The translations under genes and the position numbers were made by a program. A stretch of 11,484 bases of DNA, from the NCBI GenBank assembly GCA_035628335.1, contig DASPKA010000066.1:1-11484 (forward strand), read 5' to 3'. This document shows, piece by piece, positions 6,054 through 11,484 of the stretch; the stretch's first letter is position 1, and every line of letters begins with the position of its first letter. The notes beneath the pieces are model-generated. The model was given only the letters and a program-made list of their open reading frames with translations. It ran no database searches and was not told the DNA's origin. This stretch comes from DASPKA01 sp035628335. GTDB taxonomy: Bacteria; Patescibacteriota; Doudnabacteria; UBA920.

Positions 6054-6281
6054 TCATTTGTTTTTCTTGAATTGCTTGTCCTTTGCTCGCTTGAGCCTAA
6101 CTAATACCCGCACACAGAATAAGAGTAATATTCCCATTTCAGCAATGAGAATACTCATCACTTGAATGGGGGTACTTCCAAACCATAGAGCCAGCAGAAG
6201 TAATCACACTGCGCCAATGAATGGAATAACTATGACTACGAGAACAAAAAAAAGTATATTTTTAACCATATCTGAAACCAT
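6054..6281 (-). pseudogene. Two-TM small protein with an in-frame TGA at codon 26
   Basis: From ATG 6281, with AGGAGG four bases upstream, the frame codes MVSDMVKNILFFVLVVIV and then IPFIGAV, reaches TGA (6204-6206), and continues in the same frame with LLLLALWFGSTPIQ and the C-terminal KRAKDKQFKKNK to TGA at 6054-6056. The total is 76 codons with the stop. Read through, it makes a two-helix membrane protein (helices about 8-34 and 43-61) with a basic tail. The TGA falls inside the first hydrophobic stretch, where tryptophan (TGG) would fit. It starts 22 bases after the previous gene's stop, in the same cluster. A nonsense mutation or base error is most likely; recoding is conceivable. The family is not recognised. 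Confidence 0.6.
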
Positions 6282-6303
6282 CAACCCTCCTCTTAAGAAT
6301 GAA

Positions 6304-7146
6304 TTAAAATGTCCGATCTTTCCCTACAACAATCTTGAGCGATCGTTGCTGGATCTCAACCGTCGCAGGAAACTTACTAATCACCCGGCCAAGCATAGTT
6401 AATGCTTGGCCAGCGGGTTTCAAGAATTCCAGCTTCTTACACTTTATAACCGTAGTCCCAGGAATTTCCTCGAGCCTTCCGGAGATAATAGACTCTTTAT
6501 GCTGGAACAAAAACATTTTGCTTAGATTTTCTAGTATCAAAAAGTCCAAATGTTTGTCTGTGGGGTTCGCAACTGATTCCTTAGAGGAGGAGCTAGAGCG
6601 AGAGTTTATTACCAATCCGCCCATGCATTCTAAATTTATTGTGTACGAGTCGTCAACACGCGCGCTTAAGCTAATCTTAGGCTCAGAAACCAGCTTAAAT
6701 ACATTCCAAAGGTTTATTGACTTTATATTTCGTGACAGCACTCCGAACTCCAAATAGCTTATAAAAAAAGTTTTATCTATACGGGCCAAATCAATATTTT
6801 CAATTCTGCGGGCTGCTAAGGACTTAACTGCTGTGGTAACATCTTTGGTTCCGAGAATACGGGCTAAGGCAGAATCAGGATCGAATGGAATATACGCCAA
6901 AGTAAAATCCCGGCCTTTTAAGTTGGCCAGGACCATGTTGAAGGTGTCGTCATTTCCGCATGCAACCAAGGTCCGGACACCTCTCTGACTTGCCAGATCA
7001 ACCAAATCTGGGATCCTGCGAAGCGGGGCAACTCTTACCATTTCACCAGCAATGTTAAACTCTGCAAGCAACCCTGAAAGCTGAACTTGCAACTGCTCAA
7101 ACCTTTCGGCCGGTAGATTGGTTGGATCTAAAATATAAAAATGCAT
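6304..7146 (-). CDS. Diacylglycerol-kinase-fold (YegS/LCB5-like) protein with degenerate active-site motifs
   Basis: This 280-residue protein aligns by eye with the diacylglycerol/sphingosine lipid-kinase fold. The segment TLVACGNDDTFNMVLANL (59-76) sits where the family has its GGDGT(x)N loop, and AYIPFDPDSALARILG (84-99) where it has IPLGTGNDFARALG. The C-terminal part (residues 226 to 276) fits the beta-sandwich that ends with the PxxVEI and LKIVV strands. GGDGT is replaced by GNDDT, and GTGND by DPDSA, so the phosphate-binding glycines are lost. A catalytic lipid-kinase role is doubtful; it may be a structural or lipid-sensing relative. It starts six bases after the bactofilin stop, with GAGGAAG inside the end of the bactofilin gene as a possible Shine-Dalgarno. 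The fold call is moderate; the function is unknown. Confidence 0.6.
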   Translation of the reverse strand: MHFYILDPTNLPAERFEQLQVQLSGLLAEFNIAGEMVRVAPLRRIPDLVDLASQRGVRTLVACGNDDTFNMVLANLKGRDFTLAYIPFDPDSALARILGTKDVTTAVKSLAARRIENIDLARIDKTFFISYLEFGVLSRNIKSINLWNVFKLVSEPKISLSARVDDSYTINLECMGGLVINSRSSSSSKESVANPTDKHLDFLILENLSKMFLFQHKESIISGRLEEIPGTTVIKCKKLEFLKPAGQALTMLGRVISKFPATVEIQQRSLKIVVGKDRTF

Positions 7147-7152
7147 TAAAAA

Positions 7153-7530
7153 CTATTCTTCCTCAACTTCAGCTTGCACCTTTTTTTGGTTTCCCATGGA
7201 CACCTCTCCGTTAAATACTGCTCCGTCTTCAACTTGAAGGATGCCGCACTCCAGATTGCCGGTAATATGTGAAGGAGACTGCATAATCATTTTTCCTGCA
7301 ACCTTCATGTTCCCCGTAATTTCTCCAGCGCATATTACATTACCAGCCTGGATGTCAGCAGTAATCTTGGCAGTTTCTTCAATAAACACACTCTCAGAGG
7401 TTTTCACGTTTCCATGCACATGTCCTTGGATGCGAATATTGCCTTCAGAATTTAGATCGCCTTGAATTTTCACCGAAGGCCCTACTACTGTCTCAGTAAC
7501 TGAACCAAATGATGTCTCAAAATTTTCCAT
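7153..7530 (-). CDS. Bactofilin (polymer-forming cytoskeletal protein)
   Basis: Bactofilins form nucleotide-independent filaments of a right-handed beta-helix and act in cell shape, polarity or envelope assembly. The 125-residue protein has the typical layout: a short N-terminal tail (1-14), a repetitive beta-helix core (about 15-112) with regularly spaced Gly/Asn turns (VKIQGDLNSEGNIRIQG, GEITGNMKV, SHITGNLEC, AVFNGEV) and a charged C-terminal tail (QKKVQAEVEEE). The length is usual for the family. Filaments are usually cytoplasmic and membrane-associated; no membrane helix is seen here, so partners could provide it. It begins 16 bases after the DUF4446 stop, and the lipid-kinase-like gene follows six bases later, so all three are very likely in one operon. 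Confidence 0.9.
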   Translation of the reverse strand: MENFETSFGSVTETVVGPSVKIQGDLNSEGNIRIQGHVHGNVKTSESVFIEETAKITADIQAGNVICAGEITGNMKVAGKMIMQSPSHITGNLECGILQVEDGAVFNGEVSMGNQKKVQAEVEEE

Positions 7531-7546
7531 AAACTACTCACTTCAA

Positions 7547-8074
7547 TTAATTATTGGTTGTCTTTGTTGAATGCATAACAAACAGCTTAGCTTGCCATGA
7601 CTGTTGGGCGGTTTTGATAGCCGCGACTTCTTCATCTGTTAACATTATACTAGAACGCCCTGATTCGATTGGCTTACAGTATACTCTACTTGATCCACGT
7701 CCGTGGAGCGAACTCAGCACTACCCCGCTGTCGTGCTCATCCAGAAACGCTACTGAAAAACTTAAGTTACCCCCTACATCATCCGCAGCAGAGTTATACC
7801 GGTGCATCCCTAGCTTTACAACAGTATAACCCAACATGGAACGACTTTTACTGGCAAAACTTTCTGTTTCTTTTTCCTTTTTTCCAAGCTGATTTAGGCC
7901 GTCATACAGTGCCCCGTACATTTCTTCCAGCTGACCATGAGACACAGACTGGTTTTTCCAAAACACCTCCCGTTTTGTCCGGTCTATATAATAAAAATAG
8001 CCCAAAGTGCAAATCCCTCCGAGGCTTAAAAAGCTCACAATTAAGGCTAAAACCAGTAACACACTGCTTTCCAT
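7547..8074 (-). CDS. DUF4446 family membrane-anchored protein
   Basis: The 175-residue protein has an N-terminal transmembrane helix (about 4-29), a helical, possibly coiled-coil linker (about 45-85), and a soluble domain with the DUF4446 landmarks RYN (92-94), DDVGGNLSFS (98-107) and SSLHGR (121-126), then VYCKPIESGR (131-140) and an acidic helix TDEEVAAIK. The domain's function is unknown. It is the first gene of a minus-strand cluster that includes bactofilin, 16 bases downstream. I would expect it to anchor or organise something at the membrane, which is inference. The start at ATG 8074 follows a repeat-rich gap; no strong Shine-Dalgarno or promoter is visible. Confidence 0.8.
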   Translation of the reverse strand: MESSVLLVLALIVSFLSLGGICTLGYFYYIDRTKREVFWKNQSVSHGQLEEMYGALYDGLNQLGKKEKETESFASKSRSMLGYTVVKLGMHRYNSAADDVGGNLSFSVAFLDEHDSGVVLSSLHGRGSSRVYCKPIESGRSSIMLTDEEVAAIKTAQQSWQAKLFVMHSTKTTNN

Positions 8075-8122
8075 AGTGAATACGCCATCAATTATGGAAG
8101 TGTCATACCAAAGGCATATCCG

Positions 8123-8203
8123 CTCAGCAGTAGCAAGGTCGGGCTCCGCTCGACTGCACTCAGCAGTAGCAAGGTCGGGCTCCGCTCGACCGTTACTGCA
8201 CTC
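8123..8203. repeat. 36-bp tandem repeat with nested hairpin
   Basis: A 32-base unit (8123-8154, starting CTCAGCAGTAGCAAGG) is repeated exactly at 8159-8190 with period 36; the linker TGCA and the following CTC recur again at 8198-8203. Each unit has an inner hairpin: GGTCGGGC, loop TCC, GCTCGACC (8173-8191 in copy 2, one G-T mismatch). In copy 2 it is enclosed by a second pair, GCAGTA (8163-8168) and TACTGC (8194-8199). This resembles a REP-like palindromic element. It lies between the divergent promoters of the DUF4446 cluster and the 8305 gene. It is too short and lacks spacers, so it is not a CRISPR array. Confidence 0.7.
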
Positions 8204-8269
8204 TGGCGGAAATTCTACCTATTTATGGCTATTCTACTTCTAACTCATATTTTAGCAGACTTTCATATA

Positions 8270-8298
8270 TTGGTAAAAAGATCTCTTTCTGCTATACT
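8270..8298 (+). promoter_or_regulatory. Extended -10 promoter of a leaderless transcript (8305 gene)
   Basis: TTGGTA (8270-8275), a 17-base spacer ending in TGC, and TATACT (8293-8298) form an extended -10 promoter. The -10 box ends six bases before the ATG at 8305, exactly as for the promoter at 769-797. There is no Shine-Dalgarno sequence, consistent with a leaderless mRNA. Confidence 0.7.
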
Positions 8299-8304
8299 GG
8301 AAAC

Positions 8305-8511
8305 ATGTCAAAAAGCCATAAAAACACGTTTGGAGCCCAAAAAGCAAGCATGGAAGAAATGCATGCGGGAGAGTACAGGACCATAAAACATGACCTCATA
8401 AAGATTCTCATCCTTAACGCATGTTACTTGGCCGCGCTCCTGTTTCTATACTACTCAAACCAACACACTGCACTTTTAGAAAGGTTTATAGCGAAATATA
8501 TCCATATGTAA
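8305..8511 (+). CDS. Small single-pass membrane protein, unknown function
   Basis: This 68-residue protein has a polar N-terminal region (1-27, containing MEEMHAGEYRTIKHD), one hydrophobic helix at about 31-50 (ILILNACYLAALLFLYY) and a short C-terminal tail with LLERFIAKYI. I cannot name the family. I have the impression that similar EYxxIKHDLIK-type proteins occur in Patescibacteria, but cannot verify that here. The start is fixed by the promoter whose -10 box ends six bases before the ATG; no Shine-Dalgarno site is present. A long hairpin overlaps its stop codon and also serves the convergent pilin gene. Confidence 0.65.
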   Translation: MSKSHKNTFGAQKASMEEMHAGEYRTIKHDLIKILILNACYLAALLFLYYSNQHTALLERFIAKYIHM

Positions 8512-8552
8512 ACTAAAATCCTCCCAACACTAAGTTGAGAGGATTTTAGTTT
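8510..8552. terminator. Long hairpin covering both convergent stop codons
   Basis: Bases 8510-8528 pair with 8534-8552 over 19 bp with one mismatch (8524/8538) and a 5-base ACTAA loop. The left arm starts in the TAA of the 8305 gene (8509-8511) and the right arm includes the stop of the pilin gene (8546-8548). The outer stem is A/T-rich and has a T-rich end on either strand, so it probably terminates both transcripts. Confidence 0.75.
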
Positions 8553-9124
8553 CCAGTACACTGGTGGACGGTAACAGGCGCTCCATTAGGCCTAAATTGT
8601 TTCGTGTACCCACCATAAAATTCCTTTATGGGTACAAGATTTTCCGTTACTTCTAACTTCGAACAGAACACAAAGTCATAGGGGTTGTTTGTAACCGCGA
8701 TGCTTCTACCAACGGGGTCATACTTAAAGCCTTGGCCATAGTAGTAGTACCAACCATCTGCTGTGTCCTCTCCTATAGCTAGAGGGTCTTCAATCATTCC
8801 AGAATAATACTTAGACAAGTGACCTACCCACATACAATTTGCAACGGTGGGGTCATTGAGTGGTGCCCAGAATGCTGTCTGGGGAGCTATCTCTGAGCGT
8901 GGGTTTGAGCAGTCAGCAAGGTCAGCAATATACCGAGAATTTTCTGCAAAAAAACTTTGATTAAGGCGTTTTAGTTGCGAGAGTTCAATAAACCTGTTCG
9001 AGTCGCGCAAATGTTGTCTGTTCTTGCGTAACACATTCACTGAAATAGCCGCTACCAAAGTCAGCACCGAAATCAGCACCAGAAACTCAAGCAACGTTAT
9101 TCCTTTTTGATTTATTTTTCTCAT
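8546..9124 (-). CDS. Type IV pilin-like (prepilin) protein
   Basis: The N-terminus is a classic prepilin leader: MRKINQKG, cleavage after Gly8, then ITLLEF with Glu at mature +5 (Glu13) and a hydrophobic helix (9-31). Type IV pilins and pseudopilins assemble into pili or secretion and DNA-uptake machinery at the membrane after processing by a prepilin peptidase. The mature protein would be 184 residues with a globular domain containing four cysteines (72, 97, 154, 189), so two disulfides are possible. It begins 12 bases after the clpP stop, unusual company for a pilin; transcription with clpP seems likely. It could be a minor pilin or pseudopilin; a major subunit is less certain. No prepilin peptidase or pilus ATPase is in the window. 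Confidence 0.8.
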   Translation of the reverse strand: MRKINQKGITLLEFLVLISVLTLVAAISVNVLRKNRQHLRDSNRFIELSQLKRLNQSFFAENSRYIADLADCSNPRSEIAPQTAFWAPLNDPTVANCMWVGHLSKYYSGMIEDPLAIGEDTADGWYYYYGQGFKYDPVGRSIAVTNNPYDFVFCSKLEVTENLVPIKEFYGGYTKQFRPNGAPVTVHQCTGN

Positions 9125-9136
9125 ACCAAAACTAGC

Positions 9137-9718
9137 CTATATAGTTTGGAGGACTTTGTCTATCAACCCGTACTTTTGTGACTCAAGAGCGCCTAAAAAG
9201 TAGTCGCGGTCTGAGTCTGCCTCTATTTTCTTTAGTGTTTGGCCTGTATGTTTGACTAGAATTTTATTTACCTGCTCTTTAATCCTTGTTATTTCTTTAG
9301 CAGCAATTTCAATATCTTTCTGTTGGCCTTCTGCTCCACCCATCACCTGGTGGATCATAACTCGCGCATTTGGCAATGCATAACGCTTGCCTTTTGCTCC
9401 TGCAGCAAGCAGGACAGCAGCTGCAGATGCTGCTTGCCCTATGCAAATTGTTGCCACGTCAGGTTTTATATGCTGCATAGTATCATAAATCGCCATTGCA
9501 GCTGTAACCGAGCCCCCAGGAGAGTTGATGTACATTTTAATGTCCTCTGCTGGATTCTCTGCGGCTAAAAACAAGAGCTGGGCAATGAGCAAATTTGAAA
9601 CGACATCGTCGATAGGCTCACCCAGAAACAAAATGCGTTCACGCAACAAACGACTGTAGATGTCATATGCACGTTCACCTTGCGGTGATTTTTCAATAAC
9701 AATTGGGACTAGACTCAT
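9137..9718 (-). CDS. clpP: ATP-dependent Clp protease proteolytic subunit
   Basis: ClpP is the self-compartmentalising serine protease that, with a Clp ATPase, degrades proteins in the cytoplasm. The 193-residue length is typical. The catalytic triad is visible: Ser98 in CIGQAASAAAV, His123 in VMIHQVMGG, and Asp172 in DSDRDYFLGA, matching the ERD aspartate of E. coli. The substrate-binding strand INSPGGSVTAAMAIYD (65-79) and the handle helix region are also present. The start at ATG 9718 is the first Met; no Shine-Dalgarno is seen and a heptad palindrome abuts it. The upstream nusA stops 80 bases away, so the genes may share a transcript across the hairpin. No clpX lies nearby. Confidence 0.95.
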   Translation of the reverse strand: MSLVPIVIEKSPQGERAYDIYSRLLRERILFLGEPIDDVVSNLLIAQLLFLAAENPAEDIKMYINSPGGSVTAAMAIYDTMQHIKPDVATICIGQAASAAAVLLAAGAKGKRYALPNARVMIHQVMGGAEGQQKDIEIAAKEITRIKEQVNKILVKHTGQTLKKIEADSDRDYFLGALESQKYGLIDKVLQTI

Positions 9719-9797
9719 ATTTAGCTTTTAGCCCTTGGCCATTGGGCGTTAGCCATGCAAAATTTGCTGATGGCTAAAGGCTAATGGCTAATGGCTT
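9719..9797. repeat. Heptad-repeat palindrome between nusA and clpP
   Basis: Heptads of the family seen upstream of gyrA run from 9719 (ATTTAGC, TTTTAGC, CCTTGGC, CATTGGG, CGTTAGC) and, reversed, from 9770 (ATGGCTA, AAGGCTA, ATGGCTA, ATGGCTT). Arms 9730-9756 and 9770-9796 pair over 27 bp with a few mismatches; the loop holds an inner palindrome GCAAAATTTGC (9757-9767). The outer end touches the clpP ATG (9718) and the inner end follows the nusA stop at once. Confidence 0.85.
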
Positions 9798-9798
9798 T

Positions 9799-10920
9799 TT
9801 AAATTTGCTCACCATCTCCCATTTTGGGACCGGCAACTTCTTCCACACTCTCAGCAGCTGGCACATCCAGCTTCTCTGTTTTGATGTCGATCTTCCAACC
9901 GGTGAGACGGGCTGCTAAACGGACGTTTTGGCCTGCTTTGCCAATAGCAAGAGACAGTTGGTCTTCGAGCACAGAAACAACAGCGACTTTTTCTTCAAAG
10001 TCGATTTGTACGTTTAAGATTTTTGCAGGAGAGAGTGCGTTGGCAATAAACTTTACTGGATCCTCGCTCCACTCAATAATGTCAACCTTCTCATTCCCCC
10101 CAAGTTCGTTGATGATAGTGTTAACACGGCTCCCTTTCTGACCCACGCATGCTCCAATAGGGTCTATAGTGTCCTGGTTGGACACCACAGCAACCTTAGA
10201 GCGGCCACCTGCTTCGCGGGCAACTGCCTTAATTTCAACAATACCATTAAAGATTTCAGGAACTTCTTGCTCAAACAAACGACGAATGATATCTGGGTGA
10301 TTACGTGACAAGGTAATCTTCGGCCCCTTTGCAGAAGGTTCAACGTGCAAGATCATAACTTTCAGACGTTGGCCTATTTTGTACTCCTCGTTCTTGATCT
10401 GCTCTGAGGGAAACAGTACGCCGGTAGACTTACCGAGGTCAATCAAAACAGCATCACCCTCAATCCGTTGCACCAAACCGCTCAGGAGGGTGCGTTCTTT
10501 AGATTTTAAGTCTGAAAACTGCTGGTTACGCTCTGCTTCACGGAGTTTCTGAATAATAACCTGCTTTGCAGTCTGCGCTGCTATACGACCGAAGTTGACC
10601 CCTTTAGGAGGAGTAACCTCAGTCTTAATAATTTCACCAATAGTCGCATCTTTTTTCAAAAGTTGTGCTGTTTCCAAGTCAATTTCGTGAATAGGATCAA
10701 GTGGGGTTTCCTCTGAGGCTTGGACAACAGTCTTAACGTCGTAGATTTTCATACCCATAGTTGCGGGGTTAAACTCTACCTGTATATTTTGAAGTTTATT
10801 GCCATAATCACGCCGAAAAGCAGCAGCAAGAGAGGCTTCTACCATTTTAATCAAATCTTCTCGGGATATATGTTTTTCATCTTGAAGCTGTTTCAATGCT
10901 TCTTCTAACTGTGAACTCAT
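9799..10920 (-). CDS. nusA: Transcription termination/antitermination factor NusA
   Basis: NusA binds RNA polymerase and nascent RNA, promoting pausing, termination and antitermination. The 373-residue protein has the expected order: N-terminal polymerase-binding domain (1 to about 130), S1 domain (about 143-206, VQRIEGDAVLIDLGK), KH1 with the GxxG loop VGQKGSR (259-265), and KH2 with GKAGQNVRLAARLTGW (327-342). It lacks the C-terminal acidic repeats of E. coli NusA, which is common. The start at ATG 10920 is chosen because the N-terminal helix begins there; there is no Shine-Dalgarno, and a second heptad palindrome ends 6 bases upstream. In many bacteria nusA lies with rimP and infB, but not here: yraN is upstream and clpP downstream. 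Confidence 0.95.
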   Translation of the reverse strand: MSSQLEEALKQLQDEKHISREDLIKMVEASLAAAFRRDYGNKLQNIQVEFNPATMGMKIYDVKTVVQASEETPLDPIHEIDLETAQLLKKDATIGEIIKTEVTPPKGVNFGRIAAQTAKQVIIQKLREAERNQQFSDLKSKERTLLSGLVQRIEGDAVLIDLGKSTGVLFPSEQIKNEEYKIGQRLKVMILHVEPSAKGPKITLSRNHPDIIRRLFEQEVPEIFNGIVEIKAVAREAGGRSKVAVVSNQDTIDPIGACVGQKGSRVNTIINELGGNEKVDIIEWSEDPVKFIANALSPAKILNVQIDFEEKVAVVSVLEDQLSLAIGKAGQNVRLAARLTGWKIDIKTEKLDVPAAESVEEVAGPKMGDGEQI

Positions 10921-10926
10921 GTACGA

Positions 10927-11004
10927 GTGAATAGTAATGAGTAAATAGTGATGAGTCGCACAATGCTTTTGACTAATTACTCGTTACTATTTACTATTTA
11001 CTAC
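10927..11004. repeat. Second-family heptad palindrome upstream of nusA
   Basis: Four heptads GTGAATA, GTAATGA, GTAAATA, GTGATGA (10927-10954) plus GTC face GAC (10971-10973) and TAATTAC, TCGTTAC, TATTTAC, TATTTAC (10974-11001). Arms of 31 bp pair with several mismatches around a 13-base loop. The unit length is again 7, but the consensus (GTAAATA) differs from the GGCTAAA family. The outer end lies 6 bases from the nusA ATG at 10920. Confidence 0.8.
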
Positions 11005-11033
11005 CATTATTTAATTGTTCGATTGTACGTGTA

Positions 11034-11062
11034 GAAAATAAAAACGAGTTTATCACTCGTTT
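11034..11062 (-). terminator. Intrinsic terminator after yraN
   Basis: On the minus strand AAACGAGT, loop GATAA and ACTCGTTT (11042-11062 in plus coordinates) form a perfect 8-bp stem, followed by TTTATTTT. It begins at the yraN TGA (11062-11064) and fits termination of that gene, so nusA probably has its own promoter in 10921-11040. A TACAAT on the minus strand (about 11025) is a candidate -10, without a clear -35. Confidence 0.75.
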
Positions 11063-11463
11063 CAGAATACATCTTGTACAGCGCTTTCTATTACTTTAAC
11101 AAATTCTACCCGTTTGTCAAGCGAATTCACTCGTACTTCACATACGTCTATACGCGGAGAAAACTCGGAAAATCGGCGATTTGAACGCAAGAATAATTTA
11201 AGCGCCTTTACAAGCTTTACTTGTTTAAACTGGTCTACCGCCTCAAATGCTGTGCCAAAGCGGGATTCACCGGTTCTGGTCTTAACTTCGACAAAGACTA
11301 ACATGTTATCTTTTTTGGCTATAAAATCCACCTCGCCAGCCTGCTTACCATACCGGTTAAAAACATTTTGTCTGACTATTTTAAAACCGCGCTTTACGTA
11401 TTCCTTCTGCGCGGCTAGCTCTCCAATTTTACCTATAGTTTGAGTTCGGCCAAAATTAAACAT
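11062..11463 (-). CDS. yraN: YraN family (UPF0102) putative endonuclease
   Basis: The 133-residue protein belongs to the UPF0102/YraN group of PD-(D/E)xK nuclease-fold proteins. Diagnostic features are an N-terminal GKIGELAAQKEYVKRGF helix with Glu15, the strand AGEVDFIAKK (42-51, Asp46) and the LVFVEVKTRTG strand (55-65) with Glu59 and Lys61 as the likely catalytic pair. Length and order are typical. The cellular role is not well established; a nucleic-acid repair or processing function is usually inferred. The start at ATG 11463 has no strong Shine-Dalgarno, and a minus-strand TAA a few bases upstream (about 11476-11478) may end a preceding gene outside the window. A terminator lies directly after its stop. 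Confidence 0.85.
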   Translation of the reverse strand: MFNFGRTQTIGKIGELAAQKEYVKRGFKIVRQNVFNRYGKQAGEVDFIAKKDNMLVFVEVKTRTGESRFGTAFEAVDQFKQVKLVKALKLFLRSNRRFSEFSPRIDVCEVRVNSLDKRVEFVKVIESAVQDVF

Positions 11464-11484
11464 TTTCCATTGCTGTTACTTCAC

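Noticed and set aside
5823..6104. Plus-strand reading frame over the zinc-ribbon gene
   Set aside because: The minus strand has a strong Shine-Dalgarno, CxxC motifs and tight operon spacing, while the plus frame has no recognisable features.
6204..6206. Alternative genetic code with TGA as an amino acid
   Set aside because: yraN and the 1435 gene end in TGA, and no TGA interrupts the long housekeeping genes.
6335..6757. Plus-strand reading frame inside the lipid-kinase-fold gene
   Set aside because: It is antisense to a better-supported gene that continues the operon, and shows no family features or ribosome site.
8123..8203. CRISPR array
   Set aside because: Only two copies with period 36, no unique spacers and no cas genes; the unit is a hairpin repeat.
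1..11484. tRNA or rRNA genes
   Set aside because: No cloverleaf, CCA end or conserved rRNA segment was seen on either strand.

Overview
This window looks like a piece of a small-genome bacterium, most plausibly a member of the Candidate Phyla Radiation (Patescibacteria, Parcubacteria-like). I base that on many very short single-TM proteins, a short GyrA carrying an intein, degenerate versions of known families, palindromic heptad repeats between genes, and a mixed clpP / nusA / pilin neighbourhood. This is inference; no marker gene fixes the lineage. The genetic code appears to be the standard bacterial one: TAA, TAG and TGA all end genes here, so TGA is not a general glycine or tryptophan codon.

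Layout. 1-240 (minus) is the start of ribosomal protein S1 (rpsA), with a hairpin plus U-tract leader against its ATG. 427-1635 (plus) holds a small helical protein that is probably frameshifted, a strong terminator, a leaderless metallo-beta-lactamase-fold protein lacking its metal motif, and a 66-residue membrane protein. 1642-1700 is a heptad palindrome just before gyrA. 1707-5516 is gyrA, interrupted by a 445-residue LAGLIDADG intein inserted directly after the catalytic tyrosine. A bidirectional terminator separates gyrA from a convergent minus-strand cluster of six genes (8074 down to 5559): DUF4446 membrane protein, bactofilin, degenerate lipid-kinase-fold protein, a two-TM protein with an in-frame TGA, a zinc-ribbon protein, and a frameshifted small protein. 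The last two lesions and the last two small genes are not obvious from simple ORF calling; I recovered them by reading frames directly.

8075-8304 contains a 36-bp tandem repeat with hairpins and a promoter for a second leaderless plus-strand gene (8305-8511). A long hairpin at 8510-8552 covers both stop codons of that gene and of the convergent pilin gene. The remaining minus-strand genes run yraN, nusA, clpP, type IV pilin-like. Heptad palindromes sit directly upstream of the nusA and clpP start codons, as for gyrA.

The housekeeping set covers DNA topology (GyrA), transcription (NusA), translation (S1), proteolysis (ClpP) and possibly nucleic acid processing (YraN). The bactofilin cluster suggests an envelope or cell-shape module with unfamiliar partners. 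The most unusual features are the start-codon-proximal heptad palindromes, the two identically spaced leaderless promoters, and the concentration of coding lesions in small genes while about 9 kb of long genes are intact.
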